From UBA5972 sp964637875 (GTDB lineage: Bacteria > Pseudomonadota > Alphaproteobacteria > Rhodobacterales > Rhodobacteraceae), in the NCBI GenBank assembly GCA_964637875.1, contig CAZWXK010000009.1, forward strand, positions 1-64,000: a DNA stretch of 64,000 bases, written 5' to 3'. Position 1 is the first letter of the stretch; every line of letters begins with the position of its first letter. Positions 56,551 to 64,000 of this stretch are shown here, one piece after another. Position numbers and translations under genes: made by a program. Below the pieces are notes generated by a model, which ran no database searches, had not been told where the DNA came from, and saw only the letters and a program-made list of their open reading frames with translations.

Positions 56551-57911
56551 CTGCGAGCGGGTCCTTTCCGCGCCTTGCCCTTGCGGCCCTTGCCGCGCAA
56601 CTTGGATTTCTCGATCAGGCCTTCATACTGGTGCGCAAGCATGTGCGACTGTACCTGGCTGATGGTATCCATCGTGACAGACACCACGATCAGAACCGAC
56701 GTGCCCCCGAAATAGAACGGCACATTGAACTGGGCCTGCATCAGCTCGGGCAGCAACGAGACTGCGACCAGATAGACCGATCCGACGACCAACAGACGGT
56801 TCACGACATAATCCAGATACTCGGCGGTCTTTGCGCCGGGCCGGATACCGGGAACGAATCCGTTCTGGCTCTTGAGGTTGTCGGCCACCTCGTCTGTCTT
56901 GAAGGCGACGTTGGCGGTGTAGAAATACGAGAAGAAGACAATCATCGCCGCGTAAAAGATCAGGTACAGCGGCTGTCCCCGGCCGAAATATGCCAGGATC
57001 GTGTTCATGATGCCCGAATCCTGCGCGCCCGAAAAGGTGCTGATCGTCGTCGGCAGCAAAAGCAACGATGACGCAAAGATCACCGGAATGACGCCCGACG
57101 GATTCAGCTTGATTGGCAGGTGGCTGCTTTCGCCGCCATACATCTTCATGCCGACCTGTCGGCGTGGATACTGGATATGCACCTTTCGCATCGCGCGCTC
57201 GACAAACACGATGAAGGTGATCACGGCAACCACCACGATTGCGACCCCCACGATCAGGGCCGGGCTGATTGCACCCGAACGGCCCTGCGCCAGGAATTGC
57301 GCAACAGCGGCCGGAATACGCGCAATGATTCCGACAAAGATGATCAGCGAAACGCCGTTGCCGATACCGCGCGCGGTAATCTGTTCGCCCAGCCACATGA
57401 GGAACATGGTACCCCCAACCAGCGTGACAACGGTCGAGATGCGGAAGAACCAGCCCGGATCGACCGCCAGATCGCCGGCCTCGATACTGACTGCCAGGGC
57501 ATAGGCCTGGAATGTCGCCAGCAGGACGGTGCCATAGCGGGTGTACTGGTTGATCTTCTTGCGGCCCTGTTCGCCCTCTTTCTTGAGCTGTTCGAGCTGC
57601 GGAACCATGGCCGTCATCAGCTGCACGATGATGGAGGCCGAAATATAGGGCATGATCCCCAGGGCAAAGATGGCCATGCGGCCGATCGCGCCGCCGGTAA
57701 ACATCTGCAGCATGCCGCCGATGCCGGATTGGGCGTTATCGACGAATTCCTTCAACGCCGCGGCATCGATCCCCGGAACGGGAATATAGGTGCCAAGCCG
57801 GTATACGATCAGAAGGCCGATGGCAAAGAGGATCCTCTGCCGCAGTTCGGTCGCCTTTCCCAAGGTGCTCCAACTCAGGTTGGCGGCCATCTGTTCCGCT
57901 GCCGAAGCCAT
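56547..57911 (-). CDS. secY: Protein translocase subunit SecY
   Basis: Channel of the Sec translocon, 454 residues and ten membrane helices. GTYIPVPGID at the end of helix 1, NITARG-type EQITARGIGNGVSLIIF, and the C-terminal YEGLIEKSKLRGKGRKGK tail are characteristic. The ATG at 57911 with AAGGAA upstream is the right start. It is coupled to adk. Confidence 0.97.
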   Translation of the reverse strand: MASAAEQMAANLSWSTLGKATELRQRILFAIGLLIVYRLGTYIPVPGIDAAALKEFVDNAQSGIGGMLQMFTGGAIGRMAIFALGIMPYISASIIVQLMTAMVPQLEQLKKEGEQGRKKINQYTRYGTVLLATFQAYALAVSIEAGDLAVDPGWFFRISTVVTLVGGTMFLMWLGEQITARGIGNGVSLIIFVGIIARIPAAVAQFLAQGRSGAISPALIVGVAIVVVAVITFIVFVERAMRKVHIQYPRRQVGMKMYGGESSHLPIKLNPSGVIPVIFASSLLLLPTTISTFSGAQDSGIMNTILAYFGRGQPLYLIFYAAMIVFFSYFYTANVAFKTDEVADNLKSQNGFVPGIRPGAKTAEYLDYVVNRLLVVGSVYLVAVSLLPELMQAQFNVPFYFGGTSVLIVVSVTMDTISQVQSHMLAHQYEGLIEKSKLRGKGRKGKARKGPARR

Positions 57912-58016
57912 GCCTGTTCCTTTCGCAAAAATGCCGCCTGACCCGAATCTCAGGCCACGCGGCACGTAAAATTCTTCGCCTTGTCATGTAAGGGGCAAGC
58001 CCGCCCCCCACAAGGC

Positions 58017-58490
58017 CTATTGTGCCGCGCTGGCCTGTCCCGTTTTCAGGGTTCCGCCCGCGGCCTCGACCGCCTTGATCGCCGATTGCGATGCGCCCGT
58101 GACCTGCAAATCGACCCTGGCCTTGAATTCGCCCTTGGCCAGGATGCGCACACCGTCGCGCACGCGACGCACCAGACCCGATTCAACCAGCACCTCCTCG
58201 GTGATGGGCTTTTTCGGGTCGATCTTTTTCGCATCGATGAATTTTTGCAGCAGGCCCAGATTCACCACCGCGTGACGCTTGCGGTTGATGTTGTTGAAGC
58301 CGCGTTTGGGCAGGCGCATATACAGCGGCATCTGCCCGCCTTCATAGCCGTTCAGGGCAACGCCCGAACGCGATTTCTGGCCCTTGATGCCGCGGCCGCC
58401 GGTCTTGCCGGTTCCCGACCCGGGACCACGCCCGACACGTTTGCGGGGCTTGGTTGCGCCGGGATTGTCACGCAGTTGATTCAGTTTCAT
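58017..58490 (-). CDS. rplO: 50S ribosomal protein L15
   Basis: 157 residues. MKLNQLRDNPGATKPRKRVGRGPGSGTGKTGGRGIKGQKSRSG in segments is the L15 N-terminus. Contacts 23S rRNA during assembly. It is 105 bp before secY and is separated from rpmD by a 257-bp gap containing a hairpin, which is unusual within this operon. Confidence 0.97.
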   Translation of the reverse strand: MKLNQLRDNPGATKPRKRVGRGPGSGTGKTGGRGIKGQKSRSGVALNGYEGGQMPLYMRLPKRGFNNINRKRHAVVNLGLLQKFIDAKKIDPKKPITEEVLVESGLVRRVRDGVRILAKGEFKARVDLQVTGASQSAIKAVEAAGGTLKTGQASAAQ

Positions 58491-58691
58491 GTCGCTTCTC
58501 CTGTGGCCGGATGTGGCCCCCGAAGCGTAATGGGGCCAAACGCGGCATTTGAAAGATGTGATCAGACGGCACATGGGCCGCCTTGGGGGCGCGTATAGAC
58601 GCTGGCCGGGCGGGGATCAAGGGGCATTGGCCCCCATGGCTGGCCGACGGGCAATGTCCGGGCAAACGAAATCGATATGCCGGAACGAGAA

Positions 58692-58715
58692 CGCCCCGCA
58701 GGTTTTCGCGGGGCG
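58692..58715. terminator. Hairpin inside the spc operon between rpmD and rplO
   Basis: CGCCCCGC (58692-58699) and GCGGGGCG (58708-58715), an 8-bp stem with an 8-nt loop. On the plus strand it is followed by CTATCATTTTT; on the coding (minus) strand by TTCTCG. It may partly stop or process the transcript between rpmD and rplO. Confidence 0.5.
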
Positions 58716-58747
58716 CTATCATTTTTCGGCCGTCTACGGAAAGACGT

Positions 58748-58936
58748 TCAGCCTTTTTCCTCGACGATCTCGACCAGATGCGGGATCTTGGCGACCATGC
58801 CGCGGATGGCGGGGGTATCTTCCAGTTCGCGCGTCTTGTGCATCTTGTTCAGGCCCAGACCGATCAGCGTCTGGCGCTGCTTGGCCGGACGGCGGATCGG
58901 GCTGCCGATCTGTTTGACGACGATTGTCTTAGCCAT
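58748..58936 (-). CDS. rpmD: 50S ribosomal protein L30
   Basis: 62 residues: TIVVKQIGSPIRRPAKQRQTLIGLGL and MHKTRELEDTPAIRGMV in segments, the short bacterial L30. It is 5 bp after rpsE and is followed by the 257-bp gap with a hairpin. Confidence 0.96.
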   Translation of the reverse strand: MAKTIVVKQIGSPIRRPAKQRQTLIGLGLNKMHKTRELEDTPAIRGMVAKIPHLVEIVEEKG

Positions 58937-58941
58937 GTGTC

Positions 58942-59517
58942 TCAGGCCTCCGCTTTTTCGGCCGTGGCCGCCGGAGCGGGCTCATGCGCCTTGGGCAGGA
59001 TCTCGGAAACCTTGCGACCGCGACGCTGGGCGACCATGCGCGGCGAGGATTCCTTCATCAACCCGTCCATGGTGGCACGGATCATGTTGTAGGGGTTTTG
59101 CGAGCCGATCGATTTCGACACCACGTCCTGGATACCAAGCATCTCGAACACGGCGCGCATCGGACCACCGGCGATGATGCCGGTACCGGCGGGGGCCGGA
59201 CGCATCACGACCTTGCCGGCACCGTGGCGCCCCTCGATGTCGTGGTGCAGGGTGCGGCCCTCGCGCAGCGGAACCCGAATCATCTGCCGTTTTGCCTGTT
59301 CGGTTGCCTTGCGGATGGCTTCGGGCACTTCCTTGGCCTTGCCCTTGCCGAAACCGACGCGGCCTTTCTGGTCGCCGACGACAACCAGCGCGGCGAATCC
59401 GAACCGCTTGCCACCCTTGACGGTTTTCGACACGCGGTTGATGGCCACGAGGCGATCGGCGAATTCCGGGGTTTCGTCGCGATCGCGACCTCTCCGGCGG
59501 TTATCTTCTCTTGCCAT
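58942..59517 (-). CDS. rpsE: 30S ribosomal protein S5
   Basis: Accuracy and mRNA-entry protein, 191 residues with an Arg/Asp-rich N-terminus and Ala/Glu-rich tail. VNRVSKTVKGGKRFGFAALVVVGD (29-52) and the GKVVMRPAPAGTGIIAGGPMRAV segment are diagnostic; the latter region is where spectinomycin-resistance changes map in E. coli. Confidence 0.97.
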   Translation of the reverse strand: MAREDNRRRGRDRDETPEFADRLVAINRVSKTVKGGKRFGFAALVVVGDQKGRVGFGKGKAKEVPEAIRKATEQAKRQMIRVPLREGRTLHHDIEGRHGAGKVVMRPAPAGTGIIAGGPMRAVFEMLGIQDVVSKSIGSQNPYNMIRATMDGLMKESSPRMVAQRRGRKVSEILPKAHEPAPAATAEKAEA

Positions 59518-59529
59518 TCCGGATACTCC

Positions 59530-59889
59530 TCAGAATTTCAGGCCGCCCTCGCGGGCAGCGTCAGCCAGGGCCTTGATCTTCCCGTGATACAGGAAACCCC
59601 CGCGGTCAAAATAGCACTCGTCGATACCGGCCTTTTTCGCGCGCTCGGCAATTGCCGCGCCCACCTTGGCCGAGGCCTCGACGTTGTTCTTGCCGACAAC
59701 GCCCAGATCCTTTTCGAGGCTGGAAGCCGAACACAGGGTCACGCCGCGAACGTCGTCGATCAACTGGACCGAGATGTTCTTGTTCGAGCGATGAACGCTC
59801 AGACGAGGGCGGCCGCCCGCATGCTTGCGAAGTTTGTTCCGAACGCGCAGACGGCGCCTAAGGAACAGATTGCGCTTTGATGTAGCCAT
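59530..59889 (-). CDS. rplR: 50S ribosomal protein L18
   Basis: 5S rRNA-binding protein, 119 residues. RVRNKLRKHAGGRPRLSVHRSNKNI and the C-terminal YHGKIKALADAAREGGLKF are typical. 12 bp before rpsE. Confidence 0.97.
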   Translation of the reverse strand: MATSKRNLFLRRRLRVRNKLRKHAGGRPRLSVHRSNKNISVQLIDDVRGVTLCSASSLEKDLGVVGKNNVEASAKVGAAIAERAKKAGIDECYFDRGGFLYHGKIKALADAAREGGLKF

Positions 59890-59901
59890 GTCTCTGGTTC
59901 C

Positions 59902-60435
59902 TTATTTCTTTTTACCTTCCTTGCGGAAGATATATTCGTCTTTGTACTTGATGCCCTTGCCCTTGTAGGGCTCGGGCTTGCGCCATTCGCGGATCTTCGC
60001 GGCAACCTCGCCCACGACCTGCTGATCGATGCCCTCGACGGTGATTTCCGTCGGCTTGGGGACGGTGACCGTCACGTCATCAGGCACCTCGAAATTCACG
60101 TCATGCGACAGGCCGAGCGACAGTTTCAGGATCTTGCCCTGCATCTGCGCACGATAACCGATGCCGTTGATTTCAAGCTCTTTCCTGAATCCCCGGGTCA
60201 CGCCGGTCACGCAGTTTGCGATCTGGGTGCGGGTCATCCCCCACTGCTGGCGCGCGCGCTTGGAATTGCCGCGCGGCGTCACGGTGATCAGATTGCCATC
60301 CAGGGTGATGGTCACATCATCGGTCGCGGTAAAGATCCGGGTGCCCTTGGGACCCTTGACCTCGACCGTCTGGCCCGAGACATTCGCGGTGACGCCGCTG
60401 GGCAGCTCTACCGGTTTCTTGCCAATACGAGACAT
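59902..60435 (-). CDS. rplF: 50S ribosomal protein L6
   Basis: 177 residues, two similar alpha/beta domains. MSRIGKKPVELPSGV start and EPYKGKGIKYKDE near the C-terminus are diagnostic. The ATG at 60435 follows a GGAGG site; the longer frame overlaps rpsH and is rejected. Gentamicin-type resistance maps to L6 in E. coli. Confidence 0.97.
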   Translation of the reverse strand: MSRIGKKPVELPSGVTANVSGQTVEVKGPKGTRIFTATDDVTITLDGNLITVTPRGNSKRARQQWGMTRTQIANCVTGVTRGFRKELEINGIGYRAQMQGKILKLSLGLSHDVNFEVPDDVTVTVPKPTEITVEGIDQQVVGEVAAKIREWRKPEPYKGKGIKYKDEYIFRKEGKKK

Positions 60436-60445
60436 ACCACCCTCC

Positions 60446-60844
60446 TCAGAAGACGGTGCACAGGACTTCGCCACCGACATTGTCGGTACGGGCCTGTGCA
60501 TCGGACATCACGCCCCGGGGCGTCGAGACAATCGCGATTCCCAGGCCCTGACGAACCTGCGGAATATCCTTGACGCCGGCATATACCCGGCGGCCGGGTT
60601 TCGAGACGCGCTTGATTTCGCGGATCACCGGGGTGCCATCGAAATATTTGAGGCTTATCTCGATTTCCGGGTGACCGGCATCATTGGTGACTTCTTCGTA
60701 GCCCCGGATATAGCCTTCGCCCTTGAGCACATCCAGCACCCAGCGACGCAGCTTGGATGCCGGCGTCCGAACGGTGGACTTGCCGCGCATCTGCGCGTTG
60801 CGGATACGGGTCAGCATATCGCCGAGAGGATCGTTCATTGACAT
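60446..60844 (-). CDS. rpsH: 30S ribosomal protein S8
   Basis: 132 residues. NDPLGDMLTRIRNAQMRG at the N-terminus and GLGIAIVSTPRGVMSDAQARTDNVGGEVLC at the C-terminus, written as segments, identify S8. In E. coli it represses the spc operon by binding its mRNA near rplE; that may hold here. An ATG two codons in is an alternative start. Confidence 0.97.
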   Translation of the reverse strand: MSMNDPLGDMLTRIRNAQMRGKSTVRTPASKLRRWVLDVLKGEGYIRGYEEVTNDAGHPEIEISLKYFDGTPVIREIKRVSKPGRRVYAGVKDIPQVRQGLGIAIVSTPRGVMSDAQARTDNVGGEVLCTVF

Positions 60845-60858
60845 ATCTCGGACCTCCC

Positions 60859-61164
60859 TTACCAGCTCGACTTGACCATGCCCGGGATCTGGCCGTTGCT
60901 GGCCAGATCACGCAGCGCGATCCGCGATACCTTGAGTTTGCGATAATAACCCTTCGGACGACCCGTGATCTGGCAGCGATTGTGCAGCCGGGTCGGCGAC
61001 GAGTTGCGGGGCAGTTTCGCCAGCTTCAGACGCGCCTTGAAACGCTCTTCCATCGGCAGGTCCTGGTTATTCGCGATTTCCTTCAGCGCGGCGCGCCTGG
61101 CGGCATATTTCGCCACCAGTTTCTGGCGCTTGACTTCGCGTTGGACCATTGCAGCTTTTGCCAT
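60859..61164 (-). CDS. rpsN: 30S ribosomal protein S14, zinc-independent form
   Basis: 101 residues, the long S14 without the CxxC pairs of the short zinc form; only one cysteine is present. NSSPTRLHNRCQITGRPKGYYRKLKVSRIALRDLA in segments is the family core. It lies between rplE and rpsH as usual. Confidence 0.97.
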   Translation of the reverse strand: MAKAAMVQREVKRQKLVAKYAARRAALKEIANNQDLPMEERFKARLKLAKLPRNSSPTRLHNRCQITGRPKGYYRKLKVSRIALRDLASNGQIPGMVKSSW

Positions 61165-61185
61165 GATAAATCTCCTTGACGCGCG

Positions 61186-61737
61186 TCACGCGTTGAACGG
61201 CATGTTGAAATGCTTCAACAGGCTCTTGGCTTCGGCATCGGTGTTTGCGGTGGTGCAGATGACGATATCCATACCCCAGATCTGATCGACCTTGTCGAAA
61301 TCGATCTCGGGAAAGACGATATGCTCCCTGAGCCCCATCGCATAGTTGCCGCGCCCGTCGAAACTCTTGGCCGAGACGCCGCGAAAATCGCGCACGCGCG
61401 GCATGGCGATCGTGATCAGGCGGTCCAGGAATTCATACATCCGGTCACCGCGCAGCGTGACCTTGACACCCAACGGCATGTCTTCGCGCACCTTGAAGCC
61501 GGCGATCGACTTCTTGGCGCGGGTGATGACGGCCTTCTGGCCGGCGATGGTGGTCAGGTCTGCCTCGGCCGAGCGGATCTTCTTGCTGTCGGCCACGGCC
61601 TCGCCAATACCCATGTTCAGCACGATCTTGTCGAGCCGCGGGATCTGCATGTCGTTCTTGTAGGCGAATTCTTCTTTCAGCGCCGAACGGATCTTGTCCG
61701 TGTATTGCGCCTTCAGGCGGGGGGTATAATCAGCCAT
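61186..61737 (-). CDS. rplE: 50S ribosomal protein L5
   Basis: 5S rRNA and P-site tRNA-contacting protein, 183 residues. IPRLDKIVLNMGIGEAVADSKKI, VTLRGDRMYEFLDRLI and GMDIVICTTANTDAEAKSLL are diagnostic. It overlaps the rplX stop by 8 nt. Confidence 0.97.
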   Translation of the reverse strand: MADYTPRLKAQYTDKIRSALKEEFAYKNDMQIPRLDKIVLNMGIGEAVADSKKIRSAEADLTTIAGQKAVITRAKKSIAGFKVREDMPLGVKVTLRGDRMYEFLDRLITIAMPRVRDFRGVSAKSFDGRGNYAMGLREHIVFPEIDFDKVDQIWGMDIVICTTANTDAEAKSLLKHFNMPFNA

Positions 61738-62044
61738 CGATCACTGCTCCCGATTTCTTGGCGTAGCGTACCTTCTTGTCGCCCTCGACGCGGAAACCGA
61801 CACGGGTCGGGCCGCCTTTCTCGGGATCGACAAGCGCCAGGTTCGACAGGTCGATGGGCATTTCCATCGGGATCCGCCCGCCCTGCGAATTCGCGCTCTG
61901 CTTGGTGTGGCGGATGGCGACATTGACGCCGGTGACAACGGCCTTGCCGGTCTTGGGGCTGACCGAGGCGATTTCGCCTTCCTTGCCCTTGTCCTTGCCG
62001 GCCAGAACGATGACCTTGTCACCCTTTTTCAGCTTGGCAGCCAT
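61730..62044 (-). CDS. rplX: 50S ribosomal protein L24
   Basis: Early assembly protein, 104 residues, KOW domain with KKGDKVIVLAGKDKGKEGEI (6-25). Overlaps rplE by 8 nt and follows rplN by 1 nt. Confidence 0.97.
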   Translation of the reverse strand: MAAKLKKGDKVIVLAGKDKGKEGEIASVSPKTGKAVVTGVNVAIRHTKQSANSQGGRIPMEMPIDLSNLALVDPEKGGPTRVGFRVEGDKKVRYAKKSGAVIDG

Positions 62045-62045
62045 C

Positions 62046-62414
62046 TTACAGCACCTCCGGGGCGAGCGAGATGATCTTCATGAAGTTCTTGGCGCGCAGC
62101 TCGCGCACGACCGGCCCGAAGATACGGGTGCCGATGGGCTCGCCAGCGTTGTTGAGGATGACCGCGGCGTTCCGGTCAAACCGGATGGCCGTGCCGTCTT
62201 CGCGACGGACTTCCTTGGCGGTACGCACCACCACTGCCTTGCGAACGTCGCCTTTCTTCACGCGACCGCGCGGAATGGCCTCTTTCACCGAGACAACGAT
62301 GATATCCCCAACGGAGGCATATTTCCGCTTGGAGCCGCCCAGAACCTTGATGCACTGCACCCGGCGTGCGCCGGAGTTGTCAGCTACATCCAGATTTGTC
62401 TGCATCTGGATCAT
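62046..62414 (-). CDS. rplN: 50S ribosomal protein L14
   Basis: 122 residues. MIQMQTNLDVADNSGARRVQCIKVLGGS and the C-terminal RIFGPVVRELRAKNFMKIISLAPEVL are characteristic. It starts the spc group; the preceding gap to rpsQ is 81 bp. Confidence 0.97.
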   Translation of the reverse strand: MIQMQTNLDVADNSGARRVQCIKVLGGSKRKYASVGDIIVVSVKEAIPRGRVKKGDVRKAVVVRTAKEVRREDGTAIRFDRNAAVILNNAGEPIGTRIFGPVVRELRAKNFMKIISLAPEVL

Positions 62415-62495
62415 GTGGTTTCTCCCGACCTGTGGGGACCTGTTGCAGTTCCGGCCCCACGGTTTCGATTAAACTGGATGTCGATTTCCCAGGCC

Positions 62496-62732
62496 TCAGG
62501 ATGCCTCGGTCACGACCTCCCAGCGTTTGGTCTTCGAGTGCGGTGCACATTCGCGGATGCGAACGCTGTCACCGACCTTGAACTGGTTGCTTGCATCGTG
62601 AGCCCGATATTTCTTGGACTTGCGAATGGTCTTTTTCAGAACCGGATGCGTGAAACGACGTTCCACCAGAACGGTAACGGTCTGGTCGTTCTTGTCGCTG
62701 GTCACTGTGCCCTGAAGAATACGCTTTGGCAT
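62496..62732 (-). CDS. rpsQ: 30S ribosomal protein S17
   Basis: 78 residues, primary 16S rRNA binder. GTVTSDKNDQTVTVLVERRFTHPVLKKTI in segments is diagnostic. Follows rpmC by 14 bp. Confidence 0.97.
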   Translation of the reverse strand: MPKRILQGTVTSDKNDQTVTVLVERRFTHPVLKKTIRKSKKYRAHDASNQFKVGDSVRIRECAPHSKTKRWEVVTEAS

Positions 62733-62746
62733 GGTTCACGCTTCCT

Positions 62747-62950
62747 CTAGTCTGCCGCCGCTTGCGCGGCTTTCTCGTTCAGTACGGTCAGAACCCGCGC
62801 CACGTCGCGGCGTACGGCGCGCATGCGGGCCGTGTTCTCCAGTGCACCGCTGGCCTGCTGAAAACGGAGGTTGAACGCCTCTTTCTTCAGGTTCGCCAGC
62901 TCGTCGCGCAGCTGGTCGGGTGTCTTGTCTCTCAACTCGGCAGCGTCCAT
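62747..62950 (-). CDS. rpmC: 50S ribosomal protein L29
   Basis: 67 residues, two helices: LRDELANLKKEAFNLRFQQASG and TARMRAVRRDVARVLTVLNEK. At the tunnel exit in the ribosome. It is separated from rplP by 101 bp, a slightly long gap for this operon. Confidence 0.96.
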   Translation of the reverse strand: MDAAELRDKTPDQLRDELANLKKEAFNLRFQQASGALENTARMRAVRRDVARVLTVLNEKAAQAAAD

Positions 62951-63051
62951 CGCATACCATCCTTCTTTCAGAAGTCACCGGACCGGGTCGGCCGGTGCTT
63001 TTCCAACAAAAACGCCTGAACCCCCTGCGTATGTCGCGGGGGGACAGGTTG

Positions 63052-63465
63052 TTACCAGTCCTCGCGCTGAACGAATCGGCACTTTACCGGCAGTTTCATC
63101 GCGGCGAGGCGGAGCGCCTCTCTTGCCACGGATTCGGCCACGCCGTCAATCTCAAACATGATGCGACCGGGCTTTACCCGAGCGGCCCAGTATTCGACGG
63201 AACCCTTGCCCTTGCCCATCCGGACCTCGGTGGGTTTCTTGGTCACGGGAACATCCGGAAAGATCCGGATCCAGACACGACCCTGGCGCTTCATGTGCCG
63301 GGTCATGGCGCGACGCGCGGCCTCGATCTGGCGTGCGGTGATGCGCTCGGGCTCGGTCGCCTTCAGGCCGTAATGGCCAAAGGTCAGCTCGGTTCCGCCC
63401 TTGGCCTGGCCATGGATCCGGCCCTTGTGCTGCTTGCGGAATTTCGTGCGCTTGGGTGAAAGCAT
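63052..63465 (-). CDS. rplP: 50S ribosomal protein L16
   Basis: 137 residues, near the A-site. MLSPKRTKFRKQHKGRIHG start and GQIEAARRAMTRHMKRQGRVWIRIFPD-type core are diagnostic (here ARQIEAARRAMTRHMKRQG). It lies 30 bp after rpsC. Confidence 0.97.
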   Translation of the reverse strand: MLSPKRTKFRKQHKGRIHGQAKGGTELTFGHYGLKATEPERITARQIEAARRAMTRHMKRQGRVWIRIFPDVPVTKKPTEVRMGKGKGSVEYWAARVKPGRIMFEIDGVAESVAREALRLAAMKLPVKCRFVQREDW

Positions 63466-63495
63466 TGTCTCTCTCCTGTAAGGGGCGCGGCGCTA

Positions 63496-64000
63496 TCAGC
63501 GGCGATGCGAACGCGGCCCACCCCCTTCTTGAAGTTCCTGTGCCCGACGGTCGCGCGCCTGGGGATCGTGCTCCATGATCTCGCCCTTGAAGATCCACAC
63601 CTTGATGCCGATGATGCCATAGGCGGTAAGGGCCTCGGAGGTCGCATAATCGATATCGGCGCGCAGGGTATGCAGGGGCACACGACCCTCGCGATACCAT
63701 TCGGTGCGCGCGATTTCGGCCCCACCCAGGCGCCCGGCGACATTGATCCGGATACCAAGGGCGCCCATGCGCATTGCGTTCTGCACCGCACGTTTCATGG
63801 CACGGCGGAACGACACACGGCGTTCGAGCTGCTGCGCCACGCTTTCGGCAACCAGCTGGGCGTCAAGCTCGGGCTTGCGAACCTCGACGATATTCAGGTG
63901 CAGCTCGCTGTCGGTGAATTCGGACAGCTGGCGGCGCAGCTTTTCGATGTCAGCACCCTTCTTGCCGATGATGACACCCGGGCGGGCCGAATGAATGGTC
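63496..64000 (-). CDS. rpsC: 30S ribosomal protein S3, C-terminal part (cut by window edge)
   Basis: The last 167 residues of S3. The KH-domain loop VIIGKKG is just inside the edge, followed by ESVAQQLERRVSFRRAMKRAVQNAMRMGALGIRI and GAEIARTEWYREGRVPLHTLRADIDYAT in segments. The N-terminal part lies beyond 64000. The operon clearly continues upstream, probably into rplV, rpsS and rplB. Confidence 0.97.
   Translation of the reverse strand, partial: TIHSARPGVIIGKKGADIEKLRRQLSEFTDSELHLNIVEVRKPELDAQLVAESVAQQLERRVSFRRAMKRAVQNAMRMGALGIRINVAGRLGGAEIARTEWYREGRVPLHTLRADIDYATSEALTAYGIIGIKVWIFKGEIMEHDPQARDRRAQELQEGGGPRSHRR

Overview
The window comes from a GC-rich alphaproteobacterial chromosome, most probably a member of the Rhodobacterales (Roseobacter/Paracoccaceae type). 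Evidence: a bztABCD amino-acid transporter, MipZ, an ATP12-type F1 chaperone, a LuxR-LuxI pair, several RTX/Hint proteins, a spc/alpha ribosomal operon carrying adk and no rpmJ, and GC-rich codon use. This is inferred from gene content; no rRNA gene is present to confirm it. There is no integrase, transposase, phage gene or CRISPR array.

Layout. 1-1715: the 5' part of gmd and, divergently, a class II HMG-CoA reductase. 1810-6441 (minus): a branched-chain-type ABC transporter with a Tat-signal binding protein, divergent from an isoquinoline 1-oxidoreductase-like molybdenum hydroxylase pair (6736-9450). 9913-10686: a Crp/Fnr regulator behind a perfect FNR box. 10748-13386 (minus): preTA for pyrimidine reduction, with a RutR-like palindrome upstream. 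13694-19222: a translation and secretion operon (ffh, GNAT, chorismate mutase, rpsP, bluB, rimM, trmD, rplS, rpmE), then mipZ. 20.1-24.9 kb: an accessory stretch with a Hint/RTX protein and an RTX protein carrying a lysozyme-like domain, ending at tRNA-Arg(ACG). 25.1-28.7 kb (minus): an orphan histidine kinase and a TVP38/flavoprotein pair. 29.0-41.5 kb: the rpmH-rnpA-yidD-ttcA-yidC-engB-argB backbone, interrupted by a cysteine-free DsrC/TusE homologue, a secreted Cys-rich protein with a nidogen-containing RTX metalloprotease, and a c-di-GMP phosphodiesterase. 41.5-46.1 kb (minus): bztDCBA. 46.3-51.2 kb (minus): ATP12, RluA-type synthase, CrcB, RarA and a Deg protease. 51.5-52.8 kb (minus): luxI and luxR. 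53.2-64.0 kb (minus): rplQ back to rpsC.

Most of the window is conserved core. The accessory signal lies in three calcium-binding proteins that look like type I secretion substrates but have no exporter beside them, in the quorum-sensing pair, and in several small operator-like palindromes at plausible promoter positions. The least explained items are the His/Asp-rich duplicated linker in the Hint protein, the nidogen domain inside the metzincin fold, the six-cysteine protein upstream of it, and the cysteine-free DsrC-family protein.
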